DNA of 34,891 nucleotides from a bacterium BMS3Abin04 (GTDB lineage Bacteria > Bacteroidota > Ignavibacteria > Ignavibacteriales > Melioribacteraceae): contig BDSW01000047.1 of the NCBI GenBank assembly GCA_002898175.1, forward strand, positions 1 to 34,891, written 5' to 3'. Below, piece by piece: positions 9,447-19,135 of this stretch. Below the pieces are notes generated by a model, which was not told where the DNA came from, ran no database searches, and saw only the letters and a list, made by a program, of their open reading frames with translations. The translations under genes were made by a program, and so were the position numbers. Numbering within the stretch: position 1 is the first letter of the stretch; each line of letters opens with the position of its first letter.

Positions 9447-9482
9447 TTTACAACCGGACTTGTAAGCCAGCCCGGTTGTAAA
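9447..9482. other. Perfect 11-bp inverted repeat (RNA hairpin) between pepD and the acyl-CoA synthetase gene
   Basis: TTTACAACCGG (9447-9457) / CCGGTTGTAAA (9472-9482) with 14-nt loop; no U-tract on the minus strand. Confidence 0.8.
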
Positions 9483-9492
9483 TAATTCGATA

Positions 9493-10959
9493 TTAAGCTA
9501 ATTTTTTTAATATTCCTTTTAAGACCTTATAGAACTTTTCTACATCTTTTATATTAACTTTTTCGTCGGGTGAGTGAGCACCCATAATTGTTGGACCAAA
9601 TGAGATCATATCTAATCCGGGATATTTTGAGCCGAGTAATCCGGTTTCTAAACCTGCATGTATTGCTTTTATTTTAGCTTCTTTTTTGAATAAGCTTTTA
9701 TAAACGGCACGGGATAATTTTAGGAGCTCAGAATCCATATTTGGCTTCCAGCCGGGATAACCGTCACCGATTTCAGCTTTTGCTCCGGCAAGTTTAGCAA
9801 TGGCAACAACCATATTTGTTATGTTGTCTTTAGCGCTTTCAATTGAACTTCGTTGACTTGTCCCAATTACGATTTTACTTTTTTCCATCTTCAGTGTAGC
9901 TAAATTAGTTGAAGTTTCAACAAGTCCGGGAATGTCTGCACTCATTGCCATAACACCATGAGGCAGAGCCAGTAAAGTATTTACTAAAATGCTTGTTAAT
10001 TCTTTAGAAAAAACATTGCCGAATTTTTCATTTAATTTTTTTACTTTAACAGTTAATCCGTTATCGGAGGTTTTATACTCGAGTAACGAATCGGCAGTAA
10101 ATTTTCTAACTGCCGTCTTTACTTTATTGAGATCAACAGGTTTAATCATTATTACAGCTTCGGCTTCACGAGGAATTGCATTTCTTAAAGATCCGCCGGA
10201 AATATTTGCAATCTGAAAAGGGACTTCAATTCTGTTTAACAATTGCGCTAATAACTTAATTGCATTTGCTCTTCCTTGATGAATATCCAGACCCGAATGA
10301 CCACCCTTCAATCCTGTAACTAATAGTTCAACCGGTTGAGTACCTCTTTTGGGTTTTACAAAATCAGCTTTGAAAGAACATACCGTATCTTGACCGCCGG
10401 AGCATCCGACATAGAACACACCATCTTCTTCCGAATCCAAATTCAATAAATACTTACCGGATATAAAATTTTTCTTTAACGCTCCAACACCCGTCATACC
10501 GGTTTCTTCATCAATAGTCATCAATAATTCCAGTGGACCATGTACTGCTTTCCCGTCCAAAGCGATAGCCATTGCGGCAGCTACGCCAATTCCGTTATCT
10601 GCCCCTAAAGTTGTGCCGTTTGCCGTGATCCAGCCGCCTTCTCTTAACAATTCTATTGGATCATTTTCGAAATCATGCTTTGTTCCCTTATTTTTTTCAC
10701 AAACCATATCAATATGACCTTGCAAAACAACTTTCGGGCTTTTTTCGTGCCCTTTGCTTGCAGGAACAGAAATAACAATGTTGCCTACTTTATCTTCAAT
10801 AAATTTTAAGTTATATTTTTTTGTAAACTCTTTAATGTAAGCTCTAATTTTCCCCTCTTTTTTTGAAGGTCTTGGTACTTGACTTATTTCATAGAAATGT
10901 TCCCAAAGTAATTTAGGTTCAAGACCTTTAATAACTTGTTTTGACATTTTCGACTCCAA
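9493..10959 (-). CDS. pepD: Aminoacyl-histidine dipeptidase (PepD family)
   Basis: LWEHFYEISQVPRPSKKEGKI, VVLQGHIDMVCEKN, ADNGIGVAAAMAI, MTIDEETGMTG, HSGLDIHQGRANA. Confidence 0.95.
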   Translation of the reverse strand: MESKMSKQVIKGLEPKLLWEHFYEISQVPRPSKKEGKIRAYIKEFTKKYNLKFIEDKVGNIVISVPASKGHEKSPKVVLQGHIDMVCEKNKGTKHDFENDPIELLREGGWITANGTTLGADNGIGVAAAMAIALDGKAVHGPLELLMTIDEETGMTGVGALKKNFISGKYLLNLDSEEDGVFYVGCSGGQDTVCSFKADFVKPKRGTQPVELLVTGLKGGHSGLDIHQGRANAIKLLAQLLNRIEVPFQIANISGGSLRNAIPREAEAVIMIKPVDLNKVKTAVRKFTADSLLEYKTSDNGLTVKVKKLNEKFGNVFSKELTSILVNTLLALPHGVMAMSADIPGLVETSTNLATLKMEKSKIVIGTSQRSSIESAKDNITNMVVAIAKLAGAKAEIGDGYPGWKPNMDSELLKLSRAVYKSLFKKEAKIKAIHAGLETGLLGSKYPGLDMISFGPTIMGAHSPDEKVNIKDVEKFYKVLKGILKKLA

Positions 10960-10989
10960 AATATGATTGTATTTATTAATTATACTCTT

Positions 10990-12069
10990 TTAACTATGTC
11001 TAATATTTAGAATATCACCATCTGCAACGATGTATTCCTTTCCTTCTAATCTCCAAACGCCTGCTTCTTTGCATTTACTGAACGATTTATACTTCATAAA
11101 ATCATCGTAGTGAACAACTTCGGCTCTAATAAATTTATTGTAAAAGTCTGTGTGAATTACACCTGCCGCCTGCTGTGCCGTATAGTTTTTTTTAATTGTC
11201 CACGCTCTCGTTTCATCCTCTCCTACCGTAAAGAATGATTGCAAGCCTAATACTTTGAAAGCAGTACGAAGAATTTTATCTAATGCAGATTCTTTAATTC
11301 CATATTCTTCCATAAACATTTGTTGATCTTCAGGTTCAAGTTTAGAAAGTTCATATTCAATTTCGGCAGAAAACGGAATTATCTCTAAATTTTGCTGTCC
11401 TAATTTTTCTTTAATTTCCCCAATAATCGAGGAAGCATCTTGCATCGAATTTTCATCAAAATTAATAGCAATTGCCAATGGCTTAAGTGTTAATAGCTGA
11501 AATCCCGAGAGAAGGCTAATATCTTTTTCATTTAAGTCTAAAGTTCTTAAAGGCAATTCATTGTTCGTATGTTCATAACATTTTTCTATTACTTCCAATT
11601 CTTTTGTAAGCCTGTCTTCTTTTCTTTTAAGAATATCTTTCTTCAATTTTTCAATTCTATTTTCTAAGAAAGATAAATCGGAGAATAAAAATTCAGTCTC
11701 CAGAAATTCAATATCCGCTAACGAATTTATTCTGTTCATCGGGTGAGGAACGCTTGCATTTTCAAAATGCCGTATTACATAAAATAACGCATCATTGTTT
11801 TTTACATTATTAAGAAACGATGTTGTAATTCTTACTTTCCCATCATCAGAAACTCTGAGTCCGGGAATATCAAAAATTTCAATTGTTGCGTTTACCTGTT
11901 TCTTAGGATTAAAAATATAAGTTAAATTATTTAATCTTTCATCCGGAACTTTTATTACTTCCAGCTTCGCTTCTTCACTTTTATGATACTCAGTTTTTTC
12001 AATTCCCGCCAAAGTATTAAGCAGAAGCGTCTTCCCGGAATTATGTAATCCTACTAATCCGATTTGCAT
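10990..12069 (-). CDS. Divergent YchF/Obg-family GTPase-like protein with C-terminal TGS (DUF933) domain
   Basis: P-loop GLHNSGKT, NxxE-type motif INFDEN, and YchF-like C-terminus RAWTIKKNYTAQQAAGVIHTDFYNKFIRAEVVHYDDF…EGKEYIVADGDILNIRHS. Confidence 0.88.
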   Translation of the reverse strand: MQIGLVGLHNSGKTLLLNTLAGIEKTEYHKSEEAKLEVIKVPDERLNNLTYIFNPKKQVNATIEIFDIPGLRVSDDGKVRITTSFLNNVKNNDALFYVIRHFENASVPHPMNRINSLADIEFLETEFLFSDLSFLENRIEKLKKDILKRKEDRLTKELEVIEKCYEHTNNELPLRTLDLNEKDISLLSGFQLLTLKPLAIAINFDENSMQDASSIIGEIKEKLGQQNLEIIPFSAEIEYELSKLEPEDQQMFMEEYGIKESALDKILRTAFKVLGLQSFFTVGEDETRAWTIKKNYTAQQAAGVIHTDFYNKFIRAEVVHYDDFMKYKSFSKCKEAGVWRLEGKEYIVADGDILNIRHS

Positions 12070-12168
12070 ATTAATTTTCGTTATTATTAATTTTATTATT
12101 AAGAAATATAGCTAAATTTTAAAGAAGATTTAAGTAAAGAGAACTGAAGATATAGACAGCAAACTGAT

Positions 12169-12459
12169 TTAATCTGAAGCTACTTCCGTATGAAGTTCTA
12201 TTTCTTCAAGTATAGATGATACTTTGAGACAATTTGATAAATCACCGCTAAATACAATAGCTTTCCCTTTAACGTGTACTTCAAAAGCAAATGACCTAGC
12301 CTTCTCAAAAGAACAATGCGTAGCTTTTATAAGTTGATTAATAACTTCATCAAACGTATGCCAATCATCATTATAAAGAATAACTCTAAAAGCTAACCCG
12401 GTTGTCGTATCTTCCGAGATTTCAGGTTCAACTATTCCTGTGTATTGTTGGTCAGGCAT
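12169..12459 (-). CDS. clpS: ATP-dependent Clp protease adaptor ClpS
   Basis: FRVILYNDDWHTFDEVINQL and VHVKGKAIVFSGD match the ClpS core. Confidence 0.92.
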   Translation of the reverse strand: MPDQQYTGIVEPEISEDTTTGLAFRVILYNDDWHTFDEVINQLIKATHCSFEKARSFAFEVHVKGKAIVFSGDLSNCLKVSSILEEIELHTEVASD

Positions 12460-12499
12460 TTTTCTAATTACTTGAAATTATTGTTTATTAAATTATAAA

Positions 12500-12533
12500 A
12501 TTGTATTTAAAAATAAAATTTTGATTATATTTG
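12500..12533 (+). promoter_or_regulatory. Candidate Bacteroidetes-type promoter for the bifunctional-nuclease gene
   Basis: TATATTTG at 12526-12533 matches TAnnTTTG; an ATTG lies 22 bp upstream (12500-12503). Confidence 0.45.
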
Positions 12534-12590
12534 CTTTTGATTTACAAAAAAAAATATAATCATATTATTTTTAATAAATGCAATAACACA

Positions 12591-13199
12591 GTGAATAAAG
12601 TTCAAGTAGAAATTTTAGGATTATCGTCAAGCCCTTCCACTGGCGGGGCTTATGCATTATTATTAAAGGAAGCTTATGGAATAAGGCGTTTGCCTATTAT
12701 TATTGGTTCCTTCGAAGCACAATCAATAGCACTTGAAATTGAGGGTATAAAACCGCCGAGACCTTTAACTCATGATTTGATGAAAAGTTTAGTGGATAAT
12801 TTAGGCGCCTCAGTTAACGAAATAATAATTGATGAGCTGAAAGAAAATACTTTTTACGCAAAAATTATTATCGAGACATCCGGTATTACCACGGAAATCG
12901 ATGCTCGTCCAAGTGATGCTATTGCGCTTGCAGTTAGAACAGGAGCATCAATCTATGTATCTGAAGATGTAATGAAAACAGCTGCATTTATTCCAACCGG
13001 TGAAGAAGCCGAAAGCGATTTAGCTAATTCTACCAATCCCGATATTATACCAAACGAATCAACCGGAAAGCCAAAATCAAAAGAGACGCTAATTGCTTCA
13101 TTGATGGATAAACTGAGAGAGTCTGTTGATAAAGAAGATTATGAACGTGCAGCTAAATTGAGGGATGAAATAAACAGATTAAAAGGAAGTACTAATTAA
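12591..13199 (+). CDS. Bifunctional nuclease (BFN/DUF151) domain protein with C-terminal UVR motif
   Basis: VQVEILGLSSSPSTGGAYALLLKE…LPIIIGSFEAQSIALEIEG and C-terminal LRESVDKEDYERAAKLRDEINRL. The ORF track starts at TTG 12531; the in-frame GTG at 12591 fits the family start better. Confidence 0.88.
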   Translation: MNKVQVEILGLSSSPSTGGAYALLLKEAYGIRRLPIIIGSFEAQSIALEIEGIKPPRPLTHDLMKSLVDNLGASVNEIIIDELKENTFYAKIIIETSGITTEIDARPSDAIALAVRTGASIYVSEDVMKTAAFIPTGEEAESDLANSTNPDIIPNESTGKPKSKETLIASLMDKLRESVDKEDYERAAKLRDEINRLKGSTN

Positions 13200-14667
13200 A
13201 TACAATCTTCCCGATTTCGCATTCAAGACATTTATTTTTCGAACAATAGTTTCTAAAAAGTTCAATCATACCTTGTGAAAAGATAGTACGCTTTTTATAT
13301 CCTTCTAAACCGATACTCTCGGCAACTTGCCGAACAATTTTATTATCCGATTTTTGAGTATACATTTGATAAATTTTCAGAACCCTTTTAGATAATACTT
13401 GTTTGCCAAAAATATCGAAGTAAACAGATATAAACGGTAACACAACGTTTATCACTATTTCATCAGCCCTAGAGGCACCAATAAAGTACTTAATTTTTAT
13501 TTTAGACGGTTTAGAAAATACATAATGGTCAGACCAGTAATTATCCGTTTTAATAATAAATATAGAACGTAATGAATTGATTAATACTTTGTCATTTCTA
13601 ATCTCTTCGAATTTCTTAATGATTTTAGTTATTAAATTATTTTCCAGCAAATCTCTTAACAGTCTTGCGCCGCCGGCAATTCTAATAGTAGGAAAATTCT
13701 GAGGGCGGTGATTTAAGAAGTTCCACTGTGTTTCATTTAAATATTTACTATCATATATCTCCTTAATTTTCTGCCAATTACCAAACAAACCCCTTTCGTA
13801 TTCAGTTAATTCCCCATCAGATGTATTTTCAACATCAGGCAAAAGTCCGCTAATTTTAAATAATGAAGATTCTATTCTAGTTAATAAATCATCATCTTCA
13901 CCAAGACTTTGCATAAAATTAATATCCGCATAACGGGCAAGTTTCAGCATGGGAGATTTATTCTTTGAATATCCAAGAGCTTCAAATATTAATTCATAAA
14001 ACAATTGCTTCCATATATTCCTATTGTTAAAGTCCTCATGAGAAAAAGTTCTATTATTAAACTGTTCGGTCAATTCATATTTTATTACAGGCTCTTTTAA
14101 CTTTAGTTCGTTAATAAATACAAGTTCTTTCGCACGACTATAAATTTTCGTACTCTTTTTCTTAAATCTTTCAATTCCAAGATTAATTATGAAGTTCTTT
14201 TTTATTTTATAACTTGTGTCATCGTTTAAATCAAAACATTTTAATTTATTATTGTTATTGTTCGGATGTGTTTTTTTTGAAATTCTTTCTATCTCGGTAT
14301 CTTCAATTAGCTCACTAATACTAATAGTTGGAACTTTACGTCCGGCTTTTGTAAAGACATAATGCTGCTTGAATCGATTTGTAAGAGTGATATGCAGAAT
14401 TACTTTGTTATATTTGCTATCAATATTATGACCGTGCTTTTTCCAATCCGTATAGTCAAGATCAATTTCAATATCTCCGACATAAGTAAGAGACCCAATT
14501 TGAACCCTGGAATGTTTAAAATCCGGACCGGCATCGGAAAGATTATGTGTTCCAATATCAATAGTTCTTATGGGTTCATTTTTGTATGTATTCAGTTGAC
14601 CGGTAAACGATTGGCGCTTCCAGATTTCATGTAAGTATTTCTCATACAGCTTTGGCTCGGGTTCCAT
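13192..14667 (-). CDS. DUF2851 family protein
   Basis: LYEKYLHEIWKRQSF…IRTIDIGTHNLSDAGPDFKHSRVQIG…GDIEIDLDYTDWKKHGH…YNKVILHI; C-terminal cysteine cluster CSKNKCLECEIG. Confidence 0.85.
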   Translation of the reverse strand: MEPEPKLYEKYLHEIWKRQSFTGQLNTYKNEPIRTIDIGTHNLSDAGPDFKHSRVQIGSLTYVGDIEIDLDYTDWKKHGHNIDSKYNKVILHITLTNRFKQHYVFTKAGRKVPTISISELIEDTEIERISKKTHPNNNNNKLKCFDLNDDTSYKIKKNFIINLGIERFKKKSTKIYSRAKELVFINELKLKEPVIKYELTEQFNNRTFSHEDFNNRNIWKQLFYELIFEALGYSKNKSPMLKLARYADINFMQSLGEDDDLLTRIESSLFKISGLLPDVENTSDGELTEYERGLFGNWQKIKEIYDSKYLNETQWNFLNHRPQNFPTIRIAGGARLLRDLLENNLITKIIKKFEEIRNDKVLINSLRSIFIIKTDNYWSDHYVFSKPSKIKIKYFIGASRADEIVINVVLPFISVYFDIFGKQVLSKRVLKIYQMYTQKSDNKIVRQVAESIGLEGYKKRTIFSQGMIELFRNYCSKNKCLECEIGKIVFN

Positions 14668-14792
14668 CTTTCGCCTCTGATATTCGTTCTGACCTAATAA
14701 TTAAATAGATTTTCAGAAGATTTCATTTTTGACAAAGTAAATAAAGAACTTTTTTATAAAATAATTTAATTGAATTAAAATTCCTAATATTA

Positions 14793-15605
14793 TTAAGAGT
14801 TTAATATACTTTTTATCAGATTGTTATATTCAATTAATTTTGATTTGATTTGCATTCCGAAGTTATATGAGTCATCGACATAAAGAAGTCCGCGGCTGAT
14901 ATTTATTAAATAATCATGATAATCAACATTATCAAATAAGTCTACAATGCTTTTAAGACTTCCGCCTTGAGCGCCGACACCTGGTAAAAGCAAAGGTAGA
15001 TTTTTTAGATTATTCATATTCAATTTAAGCTCATCTGAATTAGTAGCGCCGAAAACAATTCCGCAATTATTAAACTTATTCCATTCATTTATTTTGGCAA
15101 TTACTTCTTGATATAAGAATCTACCGCCTGAAAGATTTAATTTTTCGAAATCATTAGAACTTGGATTGGAAGTTAAACTTAAGATAAAATTAAGTTTATC
15201 TTTATATTCCAAAAAAGGTGAAACCGAATCATAACCCATATACGGCTGAAGGGTAACAGAGTCATATTTATAATAATCATAAACGGATTGTGCATACTTT
15301 TTTGATGTATTTCCAATATCTCCTCGCTTGGCATCGGCAATAACAAGAATTGAATCAGGAATTAATTTCAATGTCCCGATCATCGTTTCTATACCTTTAA
15401 TACCTTCACTCTCATAAAATGCAAAATTAATTTTATACGCAGCAGCATCTTCAAAAGTATTTTGAATAACAACTTTATTGAACTCCAGCATAGGGTTGTC
15501 TGTAGATAATAGATGGGCGGGTATTTTGTCCTTATCCGTGTCTAATCCGACACAAATATGAAGACCTTTTTCAGTAGCTCTTTTAAGTTTTTCGTATGCC
15601 GACAT
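14793..15605 (-). CDS. pyrF: Orotidine 5'-phosphate decarboxylase
   Basis: ICVGLDTDKDKIP, VIADAKRGDIGNTSKKYA, LLPGVGAQGG. Confidence 0.95.
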   Translation of the reverse strand: MSAYEKLKRATEKGLHICVGLDTDKDKIPAHLLSTDNPMLEFNKVVIQNTFEDAAAYKINFAFYESEGIKGIETMIGTLKLIPDSILVIADAKRGDIGNTSKKYAQSVYDYYKYDSVTLQPYMGYDSVSPFLEYKDKLNFILSLTSNPSSNDFEKLNLSGGRFLYQEVIAKINEWNKFNNCGIVFGATNSDELKLNMNNLKNLPLLLPGVGAQGGSLKSIVDLFDNVDYHDYLINISRGLLYVDDSYNFGMQIKSKLIEYNNLIKSILNS

Positions 15606-15631
15606 TTTTTTATATTAATAATTAATTGTTA

Positions 15632-16855
15632 TTAAGTATACAATCTTCGGTTTTTATAAATATTCATTGCTATTCCAATTAACGACATATTTACAAGCAG
15701 CGAACTGCCTCCATAACTAAGAAACGGAAGTGGAAGACCAATGACAGGTGTAATGCCAATATTCATTCCTATATTTATACTAAAATGTGTAAACAGCAAA
15801 GTTAAAATTCCCACTAAAACTAAACTGCTAAATTTATCTTTAACTGAAGAAATAATATTTAAAAATCTCAAAAACACTATAAAGAAAAGTGAGATGGTTA
15901 TCACGCTTCCCCAAAAACCAAATTCTTCTCCAATCACACAGTAAATAAAATCGGTCCATTGTTCAGGTATAAACCTTAATTGAGTTTGACTTCCATGAAG
16001 GAATCCTTTGCCGAATAAACCACCGGAACCAATGGCTACTTTTGCTTGAAGAGCGTTATAACCGGAGCCTAGCGGATCCGCAGCAGGATTTACAAATGAT
16101 TCAATCCTTTTCTGTTGATGCGGTTTTAAGTACCGTATAATGTAATCAAAGAAAAATGAACTTGCTAAATTAAAAACAAAAATAATTAGGCTTGTAAAAA
16201 TATCTCTCTTAAAAAAGTAAAGCGCCAGCAGTACAAAACCCAAACTAATAATAATAGCTCCAAGACCAAACATTGAAGCAAATACTATCACTACCGGAGA
16301 AGCAACAACAAAAAACGCGAATAAATTGAGTCCGCTCCAAAAGATCATTGTAAAAGTTATTATTATAAATACAATAGCTGTACCTAAATCAGGTTCTAAC
16401 ATAATAAGCGCGACAGGTATCATTCCAATCGCTAAAGCTACACTAATATCTTTTAAATTGTTTATATTTCTATTTTTATAACTTAACCAGTATGCCAAGA
16501 AAAATATTAAACCGACTTTTGCAAACTCCGAAGGCTGGAAACCTATGGAACCAAAGCTAATCCAACTTTTAGCGCCATAAACAGTTTTTCCCAAAGCAAT
16601 AACAGCTAGTAATAAAAGGATAGAAAAAGCGTATAACCCACCGGCAATAAGTTTAAGACTTTTATGAGGTAAAAAGTAAAAGAAAAAAAATGCTCCAAGC
16701 GAAATAAATGAAAAATAAACTTGTTTTATAAAATTTCCGCTTGCCGTAGGATGATTATAAGTGGAACTATAAATAGCAAGCAGCCCTATTCCGGTTAAAA
16801 TAATAATTGGAACAAAAAGTGAAAAATCAAATTTATCTTCTAATTTACTAAACAT
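15632..16855 (-). CDS. rodA: Rod-shape-determining SEDS protein RodA
   Basis: [87 protein letters not shown]. Confidence 0.97.
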   Translation of the reverse strand: MFSKLEDKFDFSLFVPIIILTGIGLLAIYSSTYNHPTASGNFIKQVYFSFISLGAFFFFYFLPHKSLKLIAGGLYAFSILLLLAVIALGKTVYGAKSWISFGSIGFQPSEFAKVGLIFFLAYWLSYKNRNINNLKDISVALAIGMIPVALIMLEPDLGTAIVFIIITFTMIFWSGLNLFAFFVVASPVVIVFASMFGLGAIIISLGFVLLALYFFKRDIFTSLIIFVFNLASSFFFDYIIRYLKPHQQKRIESFVNPAADPLGSGYNALQAKVAIGSGGLFGKGFLHGSQTQLRFIPEQWTDFIYCVIGEEFGFWGSVITISLFFIVFLRFLNIISSVKDKFSSLVLVGILTLLFTHFSINIGMNIGITPVIGLPLPFLSYGGSSLLVNMSLIGIAMNIYKNRRLYT

Positions 16856-16863
16856 CTACAACT

Positions 16864-18657
16864 CTAGTTCCATTCGCTTAATAATTTTTGGTTATTTATT
16901 TTTTTCTCCGAATCCAAATATGCCTTAATTACATCCCTGGCAATTGGTGCAGCAAAACTACTGCCAAAACCGGCATTTTCCACCATTACGGCAATAGCAA
17001 TCTTAGGATTGTCGTAAGGAGCAAACGCTATGAACAGTGCATGGTCTTTACCGTGCGGATTTTGCGATGTACCTGTTTTACCGGCAATTTTATATTCTTT
17101 TAGTTTAATACCTGTCGCTGTCCCCTTTCCATTAACAACTTTGAACATTCCTTCTCGTACTATATCAAAATATTTCCGTTTAAAATCAATGTTAACATCT
17201 TTGAATTTAAGAGGAATAAATTCCTGGTTATCCTGAGTTAAATAGCCCTTAACTACGTGCGGCGATTTAGTTTTACCAAAATTAGCCAACAATGCGGCAT
17301 ACTGTGCAAGCTGTACTGTTGTTACGCTTAATTCACCTTGCCCAATTCCTAAGCTTATTAGATTTCCTCTACTCCACTTACCTTTTCCATATACTTTGTC
17401 GTAGTATTTGCTGTCAGGTACAATACCTTTTGATTCTTCGCTTAAATCAATACCTGTTTTTTTTCCAAAACCAAATTTTTTAACATAGTTTGCCCATCTA
17501 TCTAAACCTATATCTAATATCAATTTATAAAAATAAGTGTTACAAGACTGCTCTATAGCTTTTATAACGTTTGTTATCCCATGAGCACCATGACATTTGA
17601 AGAATCTATTTCCGTATTGTAAACCGCCTTTACAATCTATAGTTGAATATTTTGTTATTAGTCCTTCTTGCAAACCAATAAGTGCAGCTAACATTTTGAT
17701 TGTTGAACCGGGTGGATATATTGATGTGGTACCTCTATTAAAAAGAGGTTTATTTTTATCATGAATTATTTTTCTAATCATACTCTCATCCATAATAGAA
17801 GCAAATTCAGCCAAATTATATTGTGGGGAACTAACAAAAGCCAAAACCTCTCCCGTACTCGGTTCAATAGCAACTAACGAACCTGTTTTATGTTTGAAGC
17901 TTTTCTCTGCAACTTTTTGTGCATCTGAATTCAGGGTTAATATTAAATCATATCCTTTAACGGGTGCTCTATCTCCTTTTCCGTTTTCGTACTTTCCAAT
18001 AATTCTTTGAGAAGAGTTAACTATTACAAGTTTATACCCTTTTTCTCCCCTTAAATAATTCTCATATGTTTTTTCAATTCCTTTTATTCCAACATAATCA
18101 CCCAAACTATAAAAGTTTTTTTGCCTTTTTAACTGTGAATAATTTATTTCCCTCGTATAACCGAATATATGGGCGCCATTAATTCCAAACGAATAATCTC
18201 TTTGCATTTCAATTACGTAAGAAGCACCGGGAAGTTTATTACTATTTTCTTCTAACCAAGCTACAAAAGGAAAGTCAACATTTCTTTTAATAAGTCTTGG
18301 TATATATTTTGAATAAGCTGTACTTTTAGACAATCTTTTGGATATGTAATTGCTATCGACACCTAAAACATGCTCGATTAATGGATTTAGTTGCCTGTTA
18401 TAATTAGCAGGAGTTATCTCAAATGAGTAAGAAGGTTTATTGCTAACTAATACCTGAAAATTTCTATCGAAAAAAATTCCTCGAGGAGCTTTAAGCATTA
18501 TCTTTTTAATACTGTTCTCTGTTGATTTTTCCTTATATGCAACCTGCTCCAGTATTTGCATTCGAAATAATTGAAAAATCGATATTGCAAAAAATAAGAT
18601 TATAATAAAATATAAGATTCTCCTTCTGTCCGCCGACCCAAAACTATTATCCATCAT
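16864..18657 (-). CDS. mrdA: Penicillin-binding protein 2
   Basis: APRGIFFDRNFQVLVSN, YPPGSTIKM (SxxK), SCN (SxN), KTGTSQN. Confidence 0.97.
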   Translation of the reverse strand: MMDNSFGSADRRRILYFIIILFFAISIFQLFRMQILEQVAYKEKSTENSIKKIMLKAPRGIFFDRNFQVLVSNKPSYSFEITPANYNRQLNPLIEHVLGVDSNYISKRLSKSTAYSKYIPRLIKRNVDFPFVAWLEENSNKLPGASYVIEMQRDYSFGINGAHIFGYTREINYSQLKRQKNFYSLGDYVGIKGIEKTYENYLRGEKGYKLVIVNSSQRIIGKYENGKGDRAPVKGYDLILTLNSDAQKVAEKSFKHKTGSLVAIEPSTGEVLAFVSSPQYNLAEFASIMDESMIRKIIHDKNKPLFNRGTTSIYPPGSTIKMLAALIGLQEGLITKYSTIDCKGGLQYGNRFFKCHGAHGITNVIKAIEQSCNTYFYKLILDIGLDRWANYVKKFGFGKKTGIDLSEESKGIVPDSKYYDKVYGKGKWSRGNLISLGIGQGELSVTTVQLAQYAALLANFGKTKSPHVVKGYLTQDNQEFIPLKFKDVNIDFKRKYFDIVREGMFKVVNGKGTATGIKLKEYKIAGKTGTSQNPHGKDHALFIAFAPYDNPKIAIAVMVENAGFGSSFAAPIARDVIKAYLDSEKKINNQKLLSEWN

Positions 18658-19124
18658 TCACTCTTGGTTTTAGGTTTAAATATAAGCCAAATTAAACTTA
18701 ATAATGCAGTATAAAATGCGGGGAGAAAGCTATGTTTAACGAATAAAGTTATAAAAGTAAAATCCGTTGTTTTGGAAATAAGTATTTGATAAAAAAGGGC
18801 ATCAATTGCCGAACAAACAAAAATAATTAATACAAAAATAGTTGTATTTAAATTAGTATCCGTTTTATTTTCGCTGTAAAAATACCCTGCGGTAAATCCA
18901 GCTAATGTTTTACTAAACATTGCCGCCCCAATTATTCCTCCGGAAAATATATCAAATAAAAATCCTAAAATGAACCCTGTAATTGTTCCGAATATTTGTC
19001 CTTTCTTTAAGGTATAAATAACGAGTACTATTAAAACTAAATCCGGGACAACAAATTGAAAGGATAACAATGGAATCAAAACTATTTGTATGGCTATAGC
19101 AATTATTCCTACAGTAATTGGCAA
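18654..19124 (-). CDS. mreD: Rod-shape-determining protein MreD
   Basis: Small multi-spanning membrane protein at the mreD position; overlaps mrdA by 4 nt. Confidence 0.85.
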   Translation of the reverse strand: MPITVGIIAIAIQIVLIPLLSFQFVVPDLVLIVLVIYTLKKGQIFGTITGFILGFLFDIFSGGIIGAAMFSKTLAGFTAGYFYSENKTDTNLNTTIFVLIIFVCSAIDALFYQILISKTTDFTFITLFVKHSFLPAFYTALLSLIWLIFKPKTKSE

Positions 19125-19135
19125 TATAAAATCTT

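Noticed and set aside
2684-15944. Other plus-strand ORFs antisense to clear genes (2684..2908, 9989..10216, 14362..14634, 15741..15944)
   Set aside because: All sit opposite well-supported coding sequences and show no recognisable protein features.
16888-17483. Plus-strand ORFs antisense to mrdA (16888..17103, 17030..17236, 17292..17483)
   Set aside because: Opposite a strongly supported PBP2 gene; low-complexity translations with no family match.
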